Part shown: positions 1 through 10,465 of the stretch, in pieces | Numbering within the stretch: the stretch's first letter is position 1 | How the letters are laid out: the number at the start of each line of letters is the position of its first letter | Source of the DNA: Penaeus vannamei | Lineage: Eukaryota; Arthropoda; Malacostraca; Decapoda; Penaeidae | Assembly: GCF_042767895.1 (NCBI RefSeq) | Contig: NC_091576.1 | Coordinates: 15,170,993-15,234,992 of the forward strand | Reading direction: 5' to 3' | DNA length: 64,000 nucleotides | Notes under the pieces: generated by a model | The model's input: the letters and a program-made list of their open reading frames with translations, nothing else | What the model was told of the DNA's origin: nothing | Databases searched by the model: none | Translations under genes and position numbers: made by a program

Positions 1-520
1 GTGGGCGGGGTGTAAGCGTGGTGTTGGGGAGAGTGGGCGGGATGTAAGCGTGGTGTTGGCGAGAGTGGGCGGGGTGTAAGCGTGGTGTTGGGAAGAGTGG
101 GCGGGATGTAAGCGTGGTGTTGGCGAGAGTGGGCGGGGTGTAAGCGTGGTGTTGGGGAGAGTGGGCGGGATGTAAGCGTGGTGTTGGCGAGAGTGGGCGG
201 GGTGTAAGCGTGGTGTTGGGGAGAGTGGGCGGGATGTAAGCGTGGTGTTGGCGAGAGTGGGCGCGATGCAAGCGTGGTGTTGGCGAGAGTGGGCGGGGTG
301 TAAGCGTGGTGTTGGGGAGAGTGGGCGGGATGCAAGCGTGGTGTTGGCGAGAGTGGGCGGGGTGTAAGCGTGGTGTTGGGGAGAGTGGGCGGGATGTAAG
401 CGTGGTGTTGGCGAGAGTGGGCGGGGTGTAAGCGTGGTGTTGGCGAGAGTGGGCGGGGTGTAAGCGTGGTGTTGGCGAGAGTGGGCGGGATGTAAGCGTG
501 GTGTTGGTGAGAGTGGGCGA
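1..520. repeat. 32-bp minisatellite, 16 exact-length copies, alternating A/B subtypes
   Basis: Sixteen head-to-tail units of exactly 32 bp run from 1 to 512, then a truncated copy. Each unit starts GTGGGCGG, carries GTAAGCGTGGTG (GCAAGCG in units 9 and 11) and ends GAGA or AAGA. Type A has GGGGTGT near the start and TTGGGG or TTGGGA near the end. Type B has GGGATGT and TTGGCG. Units 1-8 alternate A-B strictly, giving a 64-bp higher-order period. Units 14-15 are A/B hybrids. The array is cut by the window edge, so its full length is unknown. 521-600 holds decayed GGGCGGGAT-like remnants. Confidence 0.97.
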
Positions 521-1640
521 GGCTAGGGTGCAGGTGGCCGTTGCCTGGGCGTGGTATCGGCAAGAGCGGGCGGGATTGAATGTGGGCGTCACGAGTATTT
601 ACACGAGTCGGGGAAAGGAAGAGGCGTTAGGGCGTGATTGTAACGATAAGATCCGATTTAGTAAACAAAGATAATGATGAATGAATAAACAGATAATTGA
701 ATTGATAAGAAATAAGATCAAATGGCACAGTAGTGAACGAATGTTGTCATAATACAAGCAGTGTGTTGGTTTGTCAGAGAGAGATCGGGACGATTTGCAT
801 GTGGATGAAGTGGATTAGATGGACCGAAATATAAAAAAATAATAATGATATATAGGCCTACATATATAAATGATAAAAGCGTTGTGGATTATTGCGAATT
901 GAGTGCACCGGGAAAGGGCGTGTGTTCGCTGATTAATCACCTGGTGTGGATTACCCATTTTGGCTCTGTTATATAGGTTAAACTTGGACAGATTCCAAAT
1001 TCATTACCCAGTCATTTTGGGGAATTTATGGGGCTGGTGTGTACCGATTTTTTATTTGGTTATTTCACTTTTATTTTGATTGTTGGTTTGGTGATGATTA
1101 TTTTTTCATGATCTTTTTTGGATCATCATTATTGTGATTATCGTTGGGAATCCTGGGAAATATTATTTTTTATGATAATTGTAGTATTAGTAGATATTAC
1201 AATAATTATATCATCAGTATATTCTCCCACCACTATTACTTCTCGCTGTACTTAATGTAGTATTAGTAATCAGTAGTACTGTTAGATGGAGTTGTTAGTC
1301 GCATGTCACTGTCATCAATTTATTTATTAGTTACTTATCTGTAGTAGTTGGATTAATGGTAGAGGTATTACAAAAAAATCCATGCTTGTCCAAGAAGGAA
1401 AAGGTCAGCGTGAGACGAGCAAGAATGGAGTCAGATTAACTCGGCTCCCAACGACCTCAGTGCTTCGCTGCAAGGTCTATGTAAGTGTCCTTATAGAATC
1501 CGTATATAGAAACTTCACTGCGTCCTTACACGCGCGTAAGAAGCTGTAGGGGCTGAACTTTCGGTTGGCCCTTGGGTACTTTCGGGAATGGAATTGGATG
1601 CAAGCACACGCATGGACTCAAATATTAATTGATTAATTTG
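521..1640. other. Unique AT-rich DNA, no gene recognised
   Basis: Non-repetitive apart from minisatellite remnants before 600. No open frame of 60 codons or more and no family resemblance. TTATTATTG-type slippage is scattered through 1080-1350. A short hairpin-like GACCTCAG/CTGCAAGGTC lies at about 1459-1482, followed by a TATGTAAGTGT donor-like string. Intron or intergenic sequence is likely. Confidence 0.6.
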
Positions 1641-1672
1641 ATACGTGTACTATTAATACGTACAAACTATTT

Positions 1673-1722
1673 GCACGCGCGCGCACGCACGCACACACGC
1701 ACGCACGCAAGTACACAGACGC
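1673..1722. repeat. Imperfect (CGCA/CACA)n
   Basis: Alternating purine-pyrimidine tract of CGCA and CACA steps. Such runs can adopt left-handed DNA. Its translations have no coding character. Confidence 0.85.
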
Positions 1723-1805
1723 ATAAAGTTGTTGATTAAAGTGTTGATTCATAATGAAGTTCAGAGGAGTGTGAGAGAGATTTGAGTTTTGTGTGCTAAT
1801 CGTAA

Positions 1806-1945
1806 AACATCCGTCCCTTCCCCTCCCCGTTCCCCCTCCTCTTCTCCCTCTCCCCTCCACCCCTTCTCCCCTTCCCTGGGCCCCAATCCAGACCCCTCTC
1901 ATCCTCTTCCCATCCTCCACCCACCCCCGCCCACCCTTTCATAAA
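1806..1945. repeat. C-rich pyrimidine low-complexity tract
   Basis: Almost pure C/T with interspersed CCCC runs. It is followed by unique DNA and a G12 run at about 2072-2083. The overlapping Pro-rich and Gly-rich open frames on both strands are composition artefacts. Confidence 0.8.
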
Positions 1946-2219
1946 TGGGGGAAAAAAAGAAACAAAAAAAATTACGGACCTCCAATAACCGGAACAAAAA
2001 TTAGTCGGCGGTGAAATGTGGCTAATGTGCCTCCATAACAAATCCTGAGTGATGTGCCACATTACTCTGCGGTGGGGGGGGGGGTACGACAGGGTGGGGT
2101 AGGTGGGTATGGGAGGGAAGGAGGGCGGGAGTGCCTGTACCACGCTTGCTGCCGCCGATACTTTGGTGCAGGTACGCATTGATTGTCTATCTTTTTGGGA
2201 GTACAGGTACACAATGGTG

Positions 2220-2520
<301 letters not shown>

Positions 2521-2568
2521 CACGCAGTCCGCTCTTACCTATATGATGTCGGTCGGTTAGAGTGAATC

Positions 2569-2571
<3 letters not shown>

Positions 2572-2630
<59 letters not shown>
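2572..2630. repeat. (TA)29 microsatellite
   Basis: Perfect alternating TA of about 59 bp, self-complementary and capable of cruciform extrusion. It lies 50 bp after the compound CT array. Confidence 0.97.
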
Positions 2631-2633
<3 letters not shown>

Positions 2634-3218
2634 CTCCATTTTCCATTTTGAAAACGGTTAGGCTTTGCAGAGAAAACGTGATTGAGAAAGTTTGTGTCAG
2701 CAAAAGTATATTTTTGTTTTTCAAGACTTAGTAGTAGTGATGGTAGTAATAATATTAGTAGTAATATGTTCTCTTATGATGTATATCATTATATTCAATC
2801 GTTCAATAGCCGTCCTTTTAGCTAAGTAAAAACACCTGTTCACACTTGCAATTGCACTCCCGCCCGTAGTAGGTGACGTAAGCATCACTCGCATGCACTT
2901 GAGGTTGGAATATTGCAGTGACGGAAGCGTGAGTGATATTTTCATGAGCCGTTTCAGGCTGTGTGTGCAATTAGGGAGCTGAGTATTGTAGTCAAGATTG
3001 TAATTAACATGTAAGGCACAAGGGCTCGCCGGCGGGGAATGCGAGTGTTATGCGGGGAGTGAGTGATGAGTAAGGTGGGTATGTGGAGGTTGTGTGTTTG
3101 CGAGTGAGTTGAATACCCTTTTGCTGGATTCGAAATTCGTTTGGGTGTCTTTGCATACGGGAAGAAATGTGTCATCTAGAGAGAATCAACATTGAGACTG
3201 ATAGAAGACTGCATTGGA
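2631..3218. other. Unique DNA, no gene recognised
   Basis: Mixed-composition sequence with a CRE-like TGACGTAA at about 2873. Short open frames on both strands show no coding signature. Spacer or intron is likely. Confidence 0.5.
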
Positions 3219-3390
3219 AGAAGAAGAAACACCAACCAAGGCCGGAGAACTCCCCAAGGAAAAGCGAAGGAGATAGGCCAAGGCAAAGGGACTGTGGAGG
3301 GGGAAGAGAGAGAGGGGAGAGAGGGGGGAGGGGGACAAGCGCGAGCGTAGAGGGGAGTAGAGGAGAGGGGTCGGGTCGGGTCGAGTCCTT
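3219..3390. repeat. Purine-rich low complexity with a short (GGGTC)n
   Basis: Degenerate GA/GGGA sequence ending in three to four GGGTC pentamers at about 3368-3387. It lies upstream of the candidate coding exon at 3519. Confidence 0.7.
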
Positions 3391-3518
3391 GGCGTGCCTG
3401 CAGCTCCGTCGGGGGGCCGCAGTGTCCACACAAGGAGGCCGGTGCGTGAGCCGTAATCTGGATATTTAGTCATTAAACGGTGCATTTATTGTGGATAATT
3501 GATAATATAACATTGGCG

Positions 3519-3695
3519 ATGGCGGAGGCACACGCGACAGAGGCCCCGACGCGGCAGTCCGCGGCGGAGGAAGGACGCGATGGTGGCGATAGTGATGGTG
3601 AAGATGGTGGCGGTGGTTGTGATGGTGATGGAAGGGGTAGGGAAGGAGATTTTATAAGTCAGGGTATAAATAATAGCGTTAATTGTGAGACTTGA
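3519..3695 (+). CDS. Candidate first coding exon or small ORF, acidic Asp/Gly-rich
   Basis: An ATG with purine at -3 and G at +4 (GCGATGG) opens a 58-codon frame starting MAEAHATEAPTRQSAAEEG. It continues into a GD/GG-rich stretch made from a GGT/GAT triplet repeat and stops at TGA 3693-3695. The first 20 residues are of good complexity. The upstream 3360-3450 is CpG-rich, as first exons often are. If this is an exon it may end earlier, at CAGGGTATAA near 3660-3669. No family is recognised. A repeat-derived chance ORF is a serious alternative. Confidence 0.25.
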   Translation: MAEAHATEAPTRQSAAEEGRDGGDSDGEDGGGGCDGDGRGREGDFISQGINNSVNCET

Positions 3696-4440
3696 TGTAA
3701 TGATTGTGATTCCGATAGCGGTGAATGCGATGATGTATTGAGAAGGATTGGTGTAATAAGAGGCAGATGTGATAATTTTAATGGTAATGGTAGGTAAGTA
3801 CAGTAATCGTGGGTATTGGCTATGAAGTTTCATGATTAGTATGAATAAGAAATACCTTATAGTAATATACATTCCAAAATAACACGTCTTTGTTATTGTT
3901 TTAACAATTGTAGAGCGTTAGAAATGGAAAAGACAATAATGATAATGATGATATTGAAAATGATAATCACGTACTAATTATGGTGATAATCGTTGGATAA
4001 TAGTAATGGAAAAGACAACAACAATAATAATGATAATGATAAATACGCACTGATTATGGTAATGACCGTTATTAATGCGATACCAATGATCGTGCTCCTG
4101 TTGATTACACAAGAGCTCGGTATAATTATGTAAATCGGAGTGACCATAGATCCGGAACCGGGAAATTCGGACAAACAGACCCGTCGCCTTTGACCGCGAG
4201 ATCGAGGTCAGAGGGGCAGAAACAGGGGCTCGGAGTGGACGGCAAATCTTTGGCTGGTAATCAGCTGTTCCTTGTAGGAGTGTAGGCTGCCATTGATTTT
4301 ATTTAGCTTTATGACTTGTCTGTATTTTTTATTTTATTTCATTTTTTATTTTTTCCTTTTCTCCTTTCTTTTTATCATCCTCTACCTTTCTCTTCTCTTC
4401 TTTTTCAATTTATCCCTCTCCCTCTCCCTCTCCCACCCCT
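3696..4440. other. AT-rich spacer with a 91-bp-offset duplication
   Basis: Two related blocks at 3921-4005 and 4012-4070 share AATGGAAAAGACAA, AATAATGATAATGAT, a cacGTACT/acGCACT core and ATTATGGT. This shows a diverged tandem duplication. A TAGGTAAGTA donor-like string lies at about 3791-3800. From 4290 the sequence turns T/C-rich. No gene is recognised. Confidence 0.6.
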
Positions 4441-4442
4441 CG

Positions 4443-4448
<6 letters not shown>

Positions 4449-4529
<81 letters not shown>
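4449..4529. repeat. (CT)40 microsatellite
   Basis: Perfect CT dinucleotide run. The Ser-Leu open frames crossing it are artefacts. Confidence 0.97.
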
Positions 4530-4532
<3 letters not shown>

Positions 4533-4639
4533 CTGTTGTTTGTCGTTGTGGATTTGCGGGTAATTTAGGTTGTTGAAGGCATGGGTTCGCGGATTGCTGA
4601 ACGTGCTGAAGCCAACCTTTGATCTATTTAAACGCGGGT

Positions 4640-4670
4640 TTGTGTGTGTGTGTGTGTGCGTGTGTGTGTT
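4640..4670. repeat. (GT)n short microsatellite
   Basis: About 15 GT steps with one GC interruption. Confidence 0.9.
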
Positions 4671-4931
4671 TAAAACTTCTATTCCTATGCATTATACATT
4701 TCTAATATTTTGCTTATTATTTGTGCTGTTATTGACGTTGTCCCTTTATGTCGCCACCAACGATGTCATACAAGCGAAAGATCCACTAGGTCGCCCACCC
4801 AAGCAGTGCCTCCGCAAATTGCTCTTTGCATACACTTAAGTCCGTATATTGCGTGCAATAAAAGGTAAATAAATAAAATACTAGAATTGGAGTGCTTGAT
4901 GTTGGAAGGGGTAGGGGATAGGGAAGGGGGG

Positions 4932-4933
<2 letters not shown>
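4671..4933. other. Unique DNA with three AATAAA hexamers
   Basis: Non-repetitive. AATAAA occurs three times between 4856 and 4880. No upstream coding frame supports a real 3' end, so these may be chance in AT-rich DNA. Confidence 0.4.

Positions 4934-4984
<51 letters not shown>
4934..4984. repeat. (GA)25 microsatellite
   Basis: Perfect GA run inside a G-rich stretch. Confidence 0.97.
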
Positions 4985-4987
<3 letters not shown>

Positions 4988-5194
4988 TAGGGAGGGGGAG
5001 CGAGCGATTCGAACGTACATATTGCGGTAGGGGGAGGAGGAGGGATAAGGTATGGGATTGGGGGGGAGAAGAGAAGCGAATGTTGTCATCGAATTTATCG
5101 CTTATTTACACATTAAACCGGCCATAAATTGACAGTCTGCATCAATATTTCAGCGCGTTATAGGTGCTGCATAAATTATGTTCCAGGTGTCGCG

Positions 5195-5470
5195 GTGCGC
5201 CTGGGGGTCGTACGGGGAGGAGTTGGTGGATATAGGGAAAAAGGGGGGAGAAATAGCGGGTATAGGATAGGAGGGGGATGAAGAATGGGGGGACGGAAAT
5301 AGGGGTGTAGGATAGGAGGATGAAGGATGGGGGGGGGAGGAAATCAGGGTGTAGGATACGGGGGAGAGAAATAAGGATGTAGGTTAGGAGGATGAGGATG
5401 TGGGAGGGAAATAGGGGTGTAGGATAGGGAAAGGGAAAGGAATAGGGGGTAAAGGATAGGGAGGGGGAGG
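5195..5470. repeat. Degenerate 28-45-bp purine minisatellite
   Basis: Six diverged units start near 5258, 5304, 5348, 5376, 5416 and 5447. Each carries GGTGTAGGATAGG or a close variant followed by GGATGAAGGATGGGGG and GGAAATAGG. Unit length varies because of internal deletions. Purine-rich sequence continues to about 5660. Confidence 0.85.
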
Positions 5471-5892
5471 GAAGGATTTGGGGGATAGAAGAGGGTAAAT
5501 GAGCAGAATAAGGATGGAAGAGACGGTAGGCAAGAAAAATGGAGATGGGTAGAATAGAGCAGAATAGGATAGATATAAGGGAAGGGAAAGGAGGAAGAGA
5601 AGAGAGATCCTGTAGAAGTAGATAAAGGATAGTGACCATTGAAGGTGAGAGAGAGAAAGGGGGTGTCAGGGTTTTTTTGAGTTGAAGGACTTGTAGTAAT
5701 GGGGAAGTATGTGTGTGTGTGGGGAGGGATATTAGCGCTAAAAAAGGTGGGTGGCGTTTGTTCTCGGGAGCTCTGTGTACGGCTGTATTGAGTGATTTGA
5801 TTCATTTGGATTATTTATGGGCGTGGAGGCGATTGGCGCGGGTCGAAGGGTGGAGTGGGCGGGACGCGCGAGATGACGTTATACTGGTGTTG
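5471..5892. other. Purine-rich then unique DNA
   Basis: The first half is GA-rich low complexity. 5740-5890 is mixed and moderately GC-rich. A 60-codon open frame here lacks an ATG and any recognisable feature. Confidence 0.45.
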
Positions 5893-5990
5893 TAGTGGAA
5901 ATAGTAGTAGCCGCAGTAGTAGTAGCAATAGTAGTCATAGTAGTCGTAGTAGTAGTAGCAGTAGCAGTAGCAATAGAAGAAATGTAATCA
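5893..5990. repeat. Imperfect (GTA/GCA)n triplet repeat
   Basis: AGTAGTAGC, AGTCATAGT and AGCAGTAGC steps, all in multiples of three with point changes. Decaying copies continue toward 6110. Confidence 0.88.
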
Positions 5991-6528
5991 CAGTAGAGTG
6001 GAGATAGCAGTAGCCGTATTACTTCTTTAAGTGGAATTCGCAGTTGTTGTATAGAAGCCCTTGCAGATGCAGCGTTAGTTGTAGAAATGGAAGTAGAAGC
6101 GATGACACCCGCCAGTTTTTATTAGCAGCGTCTCGTCATGAAGTAGTTGCTCAGATTACGAAAAGGCATGGACATGATAAGGGATGTAGTAGCACTGTGA
6201 TCTCCCCCTCTTTTCTCCATTGCGTCTCTAGATACTGGCGGACGTGGCGGAAGAGTGGATGTGTTCCGACAACATCACGTCTCCGCTGTGGTAGAGTTAA
6301 CGCTCGGGGTCACGCTTCGCTTTTTTTATTTAGGGGGGGGGGGTCACCCCTTCGTCGGCGGAGGGACTGCAGCATTTACTTTTATTCATGTTTTATTTGT
6401 TATTAATGTAATAATACTAATTCTTTATATCATTATTATTATGATAACGATTATGACTATTACTATTATTATTACTATTACAATGACTATTATTACTCCT
6501 ACTATTATCATTTGCTATATTTTGCCGT
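5991..6528. other. Unique DNA then ATT-rich tract
   Basis: 6044-6406 is open for 120 codons in one plus frame but contains no ATG and no recognised domain. 6395-6515 is a degenerate ATT/ACT triplet stretch. Chance open frame is likely. Confidence 0.4.
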
Positions 6529-6546
6529 GCGTGTGTGTGTGTGTGT

Positions 6547-6611
<65 letters not shown>
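6529..6611. repeat. (GT)41 microsatellite
   Basis: GT run with a single GA step. Good Z-DNA potential. Confidence 0.96.
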
Positions 6612-6612
<1 letters not shown>

Positions 6613-6840
6613 TCATGTGCGTGTTTTTCCTAATGCGCTTCAAGCAGGTGTTTAGTAAACATCTCTCGGGTTATCAAGGGCGCTGCCTGCCAACAGAGAT
6701 CTTTGCAGGGTTTGTTTGATACGATCTGATTCGATTTTTCTCCCCCTCCCCCAGCCTCTCCCTCTATTTCTCCCTCATCCTCTCTCCCTCCCTCCTTTCT
6801 CCCTCATCCTTTCCCTCTTCTTCCCTCCCTCCGCCACCCT

Positions 6841-6848
6841 TATATAAG
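6841..6848 (+). promoter_or_regulatory. TATA-box-like TATATAAG
   Basis: TATATAAG sits between a pyrimidine tract (6740-6840) and a GC-rich GCGGCGGCGG stretch at 6891-6901, which would fall about 50 bp downstream. No clear initiator and no open frame follow. The 8-mer is expected about once by chance in a window this size. Confidence 0.2.
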
Positions 6849-6949
6849 ACGTGGCAAAAGTAGCGGGCGAAACATCGCGAAAGAATCCCAGCGGCGGCGG
6901 CGTCCCTGTCAACATTTTTAGTAACTGATGGCTGTGAGGTTTGCGAACG

Positions 6950-6953
<4 letters not shown>

Positions 6954-6999
<46 letters not shown>

Positions 7000-7088
7000 T
7001 GTGTGTGTGAGTTGTGTGCGTGTGTTGTGTGTATGAGTGAATGAGGGAGTGAGTAAGATAAAGAGGGAATGTGTGTGTGTGTGTGTGT
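6954..7088. repeat. Compound (GT)14-(GA)8-(GT)5, then a second (GT)10
   Basis: GT run to 6982, GA run to about 6999, GT to 7009, then interrupted GT/GA sequence and another GT run at 7069-7088. Confidence 0.93.
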
Positions 7089-7440
7089 TTTTGCACAAAG
7101 GATTGTTGCCATTTCCATCAGTGGCTGGGTGTCTCCTTCCCCATGACAACATTGGTCCTTTTGTCCTTCTCCATCTCTTTTATTTCCTCCTTTATTTTTT
7201 CCTTTTAAGGGGTTGTTGATTTTTGTTGTATCTATCTGGTAGATTTTGATTTTTTTTCTGTAAACCGTGTAGGATAGTCTTATTCATTTTTTCTTTTCTT
7301 TTCCGCATGATTAGGGATTATTGTTATTAATGTTTTATTTTTACTTTTGCATGATAATGTTATTGTAACTTGTATAATTTATATCCGTTTTCTCCTTATC
7401 TAATCGTCGTCTTCATGATTATCATCGCTGCTCATGAAGT
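7089..7440. other. T-rich unique DNA
   Basis: No open frame of interest. T-rich intron-like composition leading into the GAT block. Confidence 0.5.
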
Positions 7441-8515
7441 AGTAGTAGAAGATGGAAGTATGATAAAGGCAGTGAATATGATGATAACGATGAGAATGAT
7501 GATGATAATTGTAATTATGATGATGGCAGTAATGATAATGGTGATGACGATGATGGCAATAATAACGATGATGACAGTAATGATAATGATTTTAACAATG
7601 GTGTCAATGATGATTATGGTAATACCAAGGTGACAATGATGATAAGAATGATGGCAATAATTGTATTGATGACGATGAAGATAATGGTGGTAATGATAAT
7701 GACGGTAATAATGATAGTAATGGTAGCAGTGATGACAGTAATGATGATAATGATGATGGCAATGATGATCACAGCGATGGTAATGATAACTAAGATGACA
7801 ATGTTGATAATGACAGGGTATGACAATAATGATAATGGTGATAACGTTAATGATAATAATGGTAAAGATAACTATGATGAAAAAGATGATCCTAACAATG
7901 ATGGCAATATTGATGCTAATGATAATGATAGGGATAATGACAGCAATGATGATTATGATAACGATGAAGACAATAATGATAACGATGATAATGGTAGGGA
8001 TAATAACAGCAATGATAATTTTAACGATTATAATAATAGGGATATTGACAGCAATGATAAGGATGATAACGATAAAGATAGGGGTAATGGCAGCAATGAT
8101 GATGGTAATGATAGGGATAATGACGGCAATGATAATAATGATAACGATGAAGACAATGATAACGATGATGATGATAGGGATAATAACAGCAATGATAATG
8201 ATTACGATTATAATGATAGGGACAATGACAGTAATGATGATGATAACAATGAAGACAATAATGATGATGATGATAATGAGGATAATAACAGCATTGATAA
8301 TGTTGATAATGATAGAGATAATGACAACGATGATAATGATAATGATAGGATTAATGACGGCAATGGTAATGATTATGATGAAGACAAACTGATAATATTA
8401 CGATGATAATGATAGGGATAATGACAGTAATAATGATGATACGATGACAGCAATGGTAATGATAGCGATGAGGTCATTAGTGGTAAGGATTATAACGGTG
8501 ACGACAATAATGGTA
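7441..8515. repeat. 1.1-kb degenerate GAT/AAT triplet repeat with TAGGGATAATGACAGCAATGAT super-units
   Basis: Almost entirely GAT, AAT, GAA and GAC triplets. From 7920 to 8440 it is organised as about ten super-units of 33-66 bp, each opening with TAGGGATAATGACAGC or a close variant, all lengths being multiples of three. As a result two plus frames stay open for 190-258 codons at once, one Asp/Asn-rich and one Met/Ile-rich. Both being open argues for triplet slippage and not for coding. Confidence 0.93.
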
Positions 8516-8745
8516 ATGACGAGAAAGCCCGAAGACGCGGCCCAGCGCAGCGCCCGGGAAAAGCCGCAGTCCCGCTTCGTCCATTCCGGAAGTTGCACAA
8601 ATGCCCCGGCGCATCCTCTCTTGCGCCCAGCCGACGCCGCGCCGCCGTGGCGCTCCTGGTCGGCACGGCGTGGCACTCGCTTGGCTGCCGGGCGGCTTTT
8701 GGCCCTCGTGTGACGTCGGCGGGAGTCGTTGGCACTGGGGTTATG
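8516..8745. promoter_or_regulatory. CpG-rich island, possible promoter or first exon
   Basis: Abrupt GC-rich, CpG-dense unique block in AT-rich surroundings, with a TGACGTCG half-CRE at about 8711 and a GGCGGGA motif just after. Short high-complexity frames cross it on both strands, none starting with a well-placed ATG. Direction cannot be assigned. Confidence 0.35.
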
Positions 8746-9028
8746 AGGCTAACAGGAAGGTCGCGTGTTGTGATGGGATGTGGCAGTGATGTTGCGTTGG
8801 CTGCATGGCGTTGGTTGTGTGGTGCTCATGGCATGTCGATGATGATACTAGACTCAAATAATGGCGGTGGTGAAATATATGGCACCCATCACATAACCCT
8901 GGGGATATGGCCCCTATGACATTACATGGCACTGTCTTGGCACTCTCGGTCAACAGATGTTGTGGCGTCGCCCGATGGCGGTGTTTTCAGGGTGTCCCCT
9001 TGAATTCAGGTTGTTTTTAAATGGTGTT
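8746..9028. other. Unique DNA
   Basis: Mixed sequence continuing the island. Multiple GGCA-type words recur (TGGCAGTG, ATGGCGTTGG, ATGGCATGTC, ATGGCACCC). No gene recognised. Confidence 0.4.
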
Positions 9029-9470
9029 GTAATGTTTAAAGAAGGGAGGAAGGGAGAAATAGGAGGAAATACGTTGAATTGGGACAGGAAAAGAATGAGG
9101 GAGATAGAATGGAGGGGAATAAGGAGGACAGGAGGGGAATACGGGAGGAGGAAGTTAGGAAATGAGGAAGGCGAGCAAAACAGGGTGGGAAAATGAGTAA
9201 AGGAAATAAGGGAGAACAGGGGAGGAATGAGAGGAGGAGGAATATGAGTACAAAAAAAAAACGGAAAGGGAAGGGAAAAAACAGTATGTGAATATAGGGA
9301 AGGGGATGAGAAGGGAAAGAAAAAGAAAAAAAATGATACCGGAGGATTGGAGGGAGAGGGGAAGGAAGGAAGGAGGGGAGGAGGGGTGTTGATGGTGTTG
9401 ATAATGATGATTACGAGGGGCGAGGGCGGATTGACACTGGGTTTCATTATTAGAGGAGCAGGGGAATGAC
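9029..9470. repeat. Purine-rich low-complexity domain
   Basis: GGAGG/GGAAA words throughout. The Ser/Pro/Phe-rich minus-strand open frames are artefacts. Confidence 0.8.
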
Positions 9471-9481
9471 GCGGGTTGACT

Positions 9482-9660
9482 TGGCTTGACTTGGATTGGG
9501 TTCACGTGGCATGAGATGGCTTGACGTGGAATGGGTTCACGTGGCATTAGATGGCTTGACTTGAATTAGGTTCACGTGGCATTAGTTGGCTTGACTTAAA
9601 TTGGTTTCGCTTGGCATTAGATGGCTTGACTTAAATTGGTTTCACTTGATTACTTGGCTA
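9482..9660. repeat. 35-bp tandem repeat carrying CACGTG E-boxes
   Basis: Four units of exactly 35 bp start at 9482, 9517, 9552 and 9587, and a diverged fifth follows from 9622. Each begins TGGCTTGAC and ends GGCATTAGA or similar. The first three contain the palindrome CACGTG (9503, 9538, 9573). The later two have lost it by substitution. Decayed TTGGCTTGAC words continue to about 9700. Confidence 0.95.
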
Positions 9661-9802
9661 GAAATGGCTTGAAATTGTCTTGCTTTGCTTAGCTTGAATG
9701 GGTTGCAGTGTGGTTATTTGTAGTTGTTTGGCATTGTGTATGGTTGTCTATCATTTGTTGGTATGTAGGGATATTGTTTGTGATAAGTAGTTAATGTTTC
9801 CA

Positions 9803-9808
<6 letters not shown>
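9661..9808. other. Unique T/G-rich DNA
   Basis: TTGCTTGC/TTGGCATTG-like decay of the preceding repeat, no gene. Confidence 0.4.

Positions 9809-9891
<83 letters not shown>
9809..9891. repeat. (CT)41 microsatellite
   Basis: Perfect CT run. Confidence 0.97.
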
Positions 9892-9895
<4 letters not shown>

Positions 9896-10033
9896 CGGTG
9901 TTAAAAAGAATGTGTTGCGAAATTTTGATAACGGACTCTTAGGCAGACAGGTTAGAAGAGGATGGGGAGCAAGAATAATAAAAAAAAAAGATATGTAAAT
10001 AAACAGGAAAAGAATAAACGGGAGGAGAAAGAT

Positions 10034-10134
10034 CGTGAAAACTAGAAATCCCGTGGAAGGTCAGGCGGCTGCCTGGGCCGATGTTTCTTGTATAACGTTA
10101 GTTTGACCTTTTCCAGCTGATTTCTAGTTTCACG
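10034..10134. repeat. Foldback: ~30-bp inverted repeats with a 40-bp loop
   Basis: The left arm 10034-10063 starts CGTGAAAACTAGAAATC. Its reverse complement recurs at 10104-10134, ending GATTTCTAGTTTCACG, with two small indels and a few mismatches. The pairing covers TGACCTT, the middle CCA and the outer 16 bp. The element could form a stable hairpin in RNA or DNA, or be a small foldback or MITE remnant. No target-site duplication is obvious. Confidence 0.8.
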
Positions 10135-10287
10135 TTGTGGGTTATCTTGCCTGCAGTCATCCTGCTGGTCACGGCCTGGCGCTTTTTGTGTATTTGTTTG
10201 GCTGCTTTTCTCGCCCTCTCTTTCTTCCTCTCTTTCTCTGTTGCTTTTCTCTCGTTCTTTGTTTTGTTGCTGCCTCTATCTATGTTT

Positions 10288-10346
10288 GTGTATATATATG
10301 TATATATATGTTTATATATATATTTATATGTTTATATATATATATA

Positions 10347-10413
<67 letters not shown>

Positions 10414-10465
10414 ATACACATTATATATGTGTATATGTACATATGCAAATACATATATAACACAT
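10288..10465. repeat. (TA)n with TG/TTTA interruptions
   Basis: Mixed TATATG and TTTATATA steps lead into a pure (AT)n core at about 10350-10410, then an ATGTGTATATGTACATATG tail. Confidence 0.95.

Noticed and set aside
1..520. CRISPR-like regular spacing
   Set aside because: Units are contiguous with no unique spacers. The genome is clearly eukaryotic.
4995..5075. Minus-strand GTTCGAATC resembling a B box
   Set aside because: No A box within 30-60 bp upstream. The flank is purine low complexity.
6044..6406. 120-codon complex plus frame
   Set aside because: No ATG anywhere in it, no convincing splice sites, no recognised family, and length within chance expectation for the amount of unique DNA.
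8593..8919. 108-codon frame in the CpG-rich block
   Set aside because: Begins without ATG. GC-rich sequence opens frames on both strands, and no domain is recognisable.
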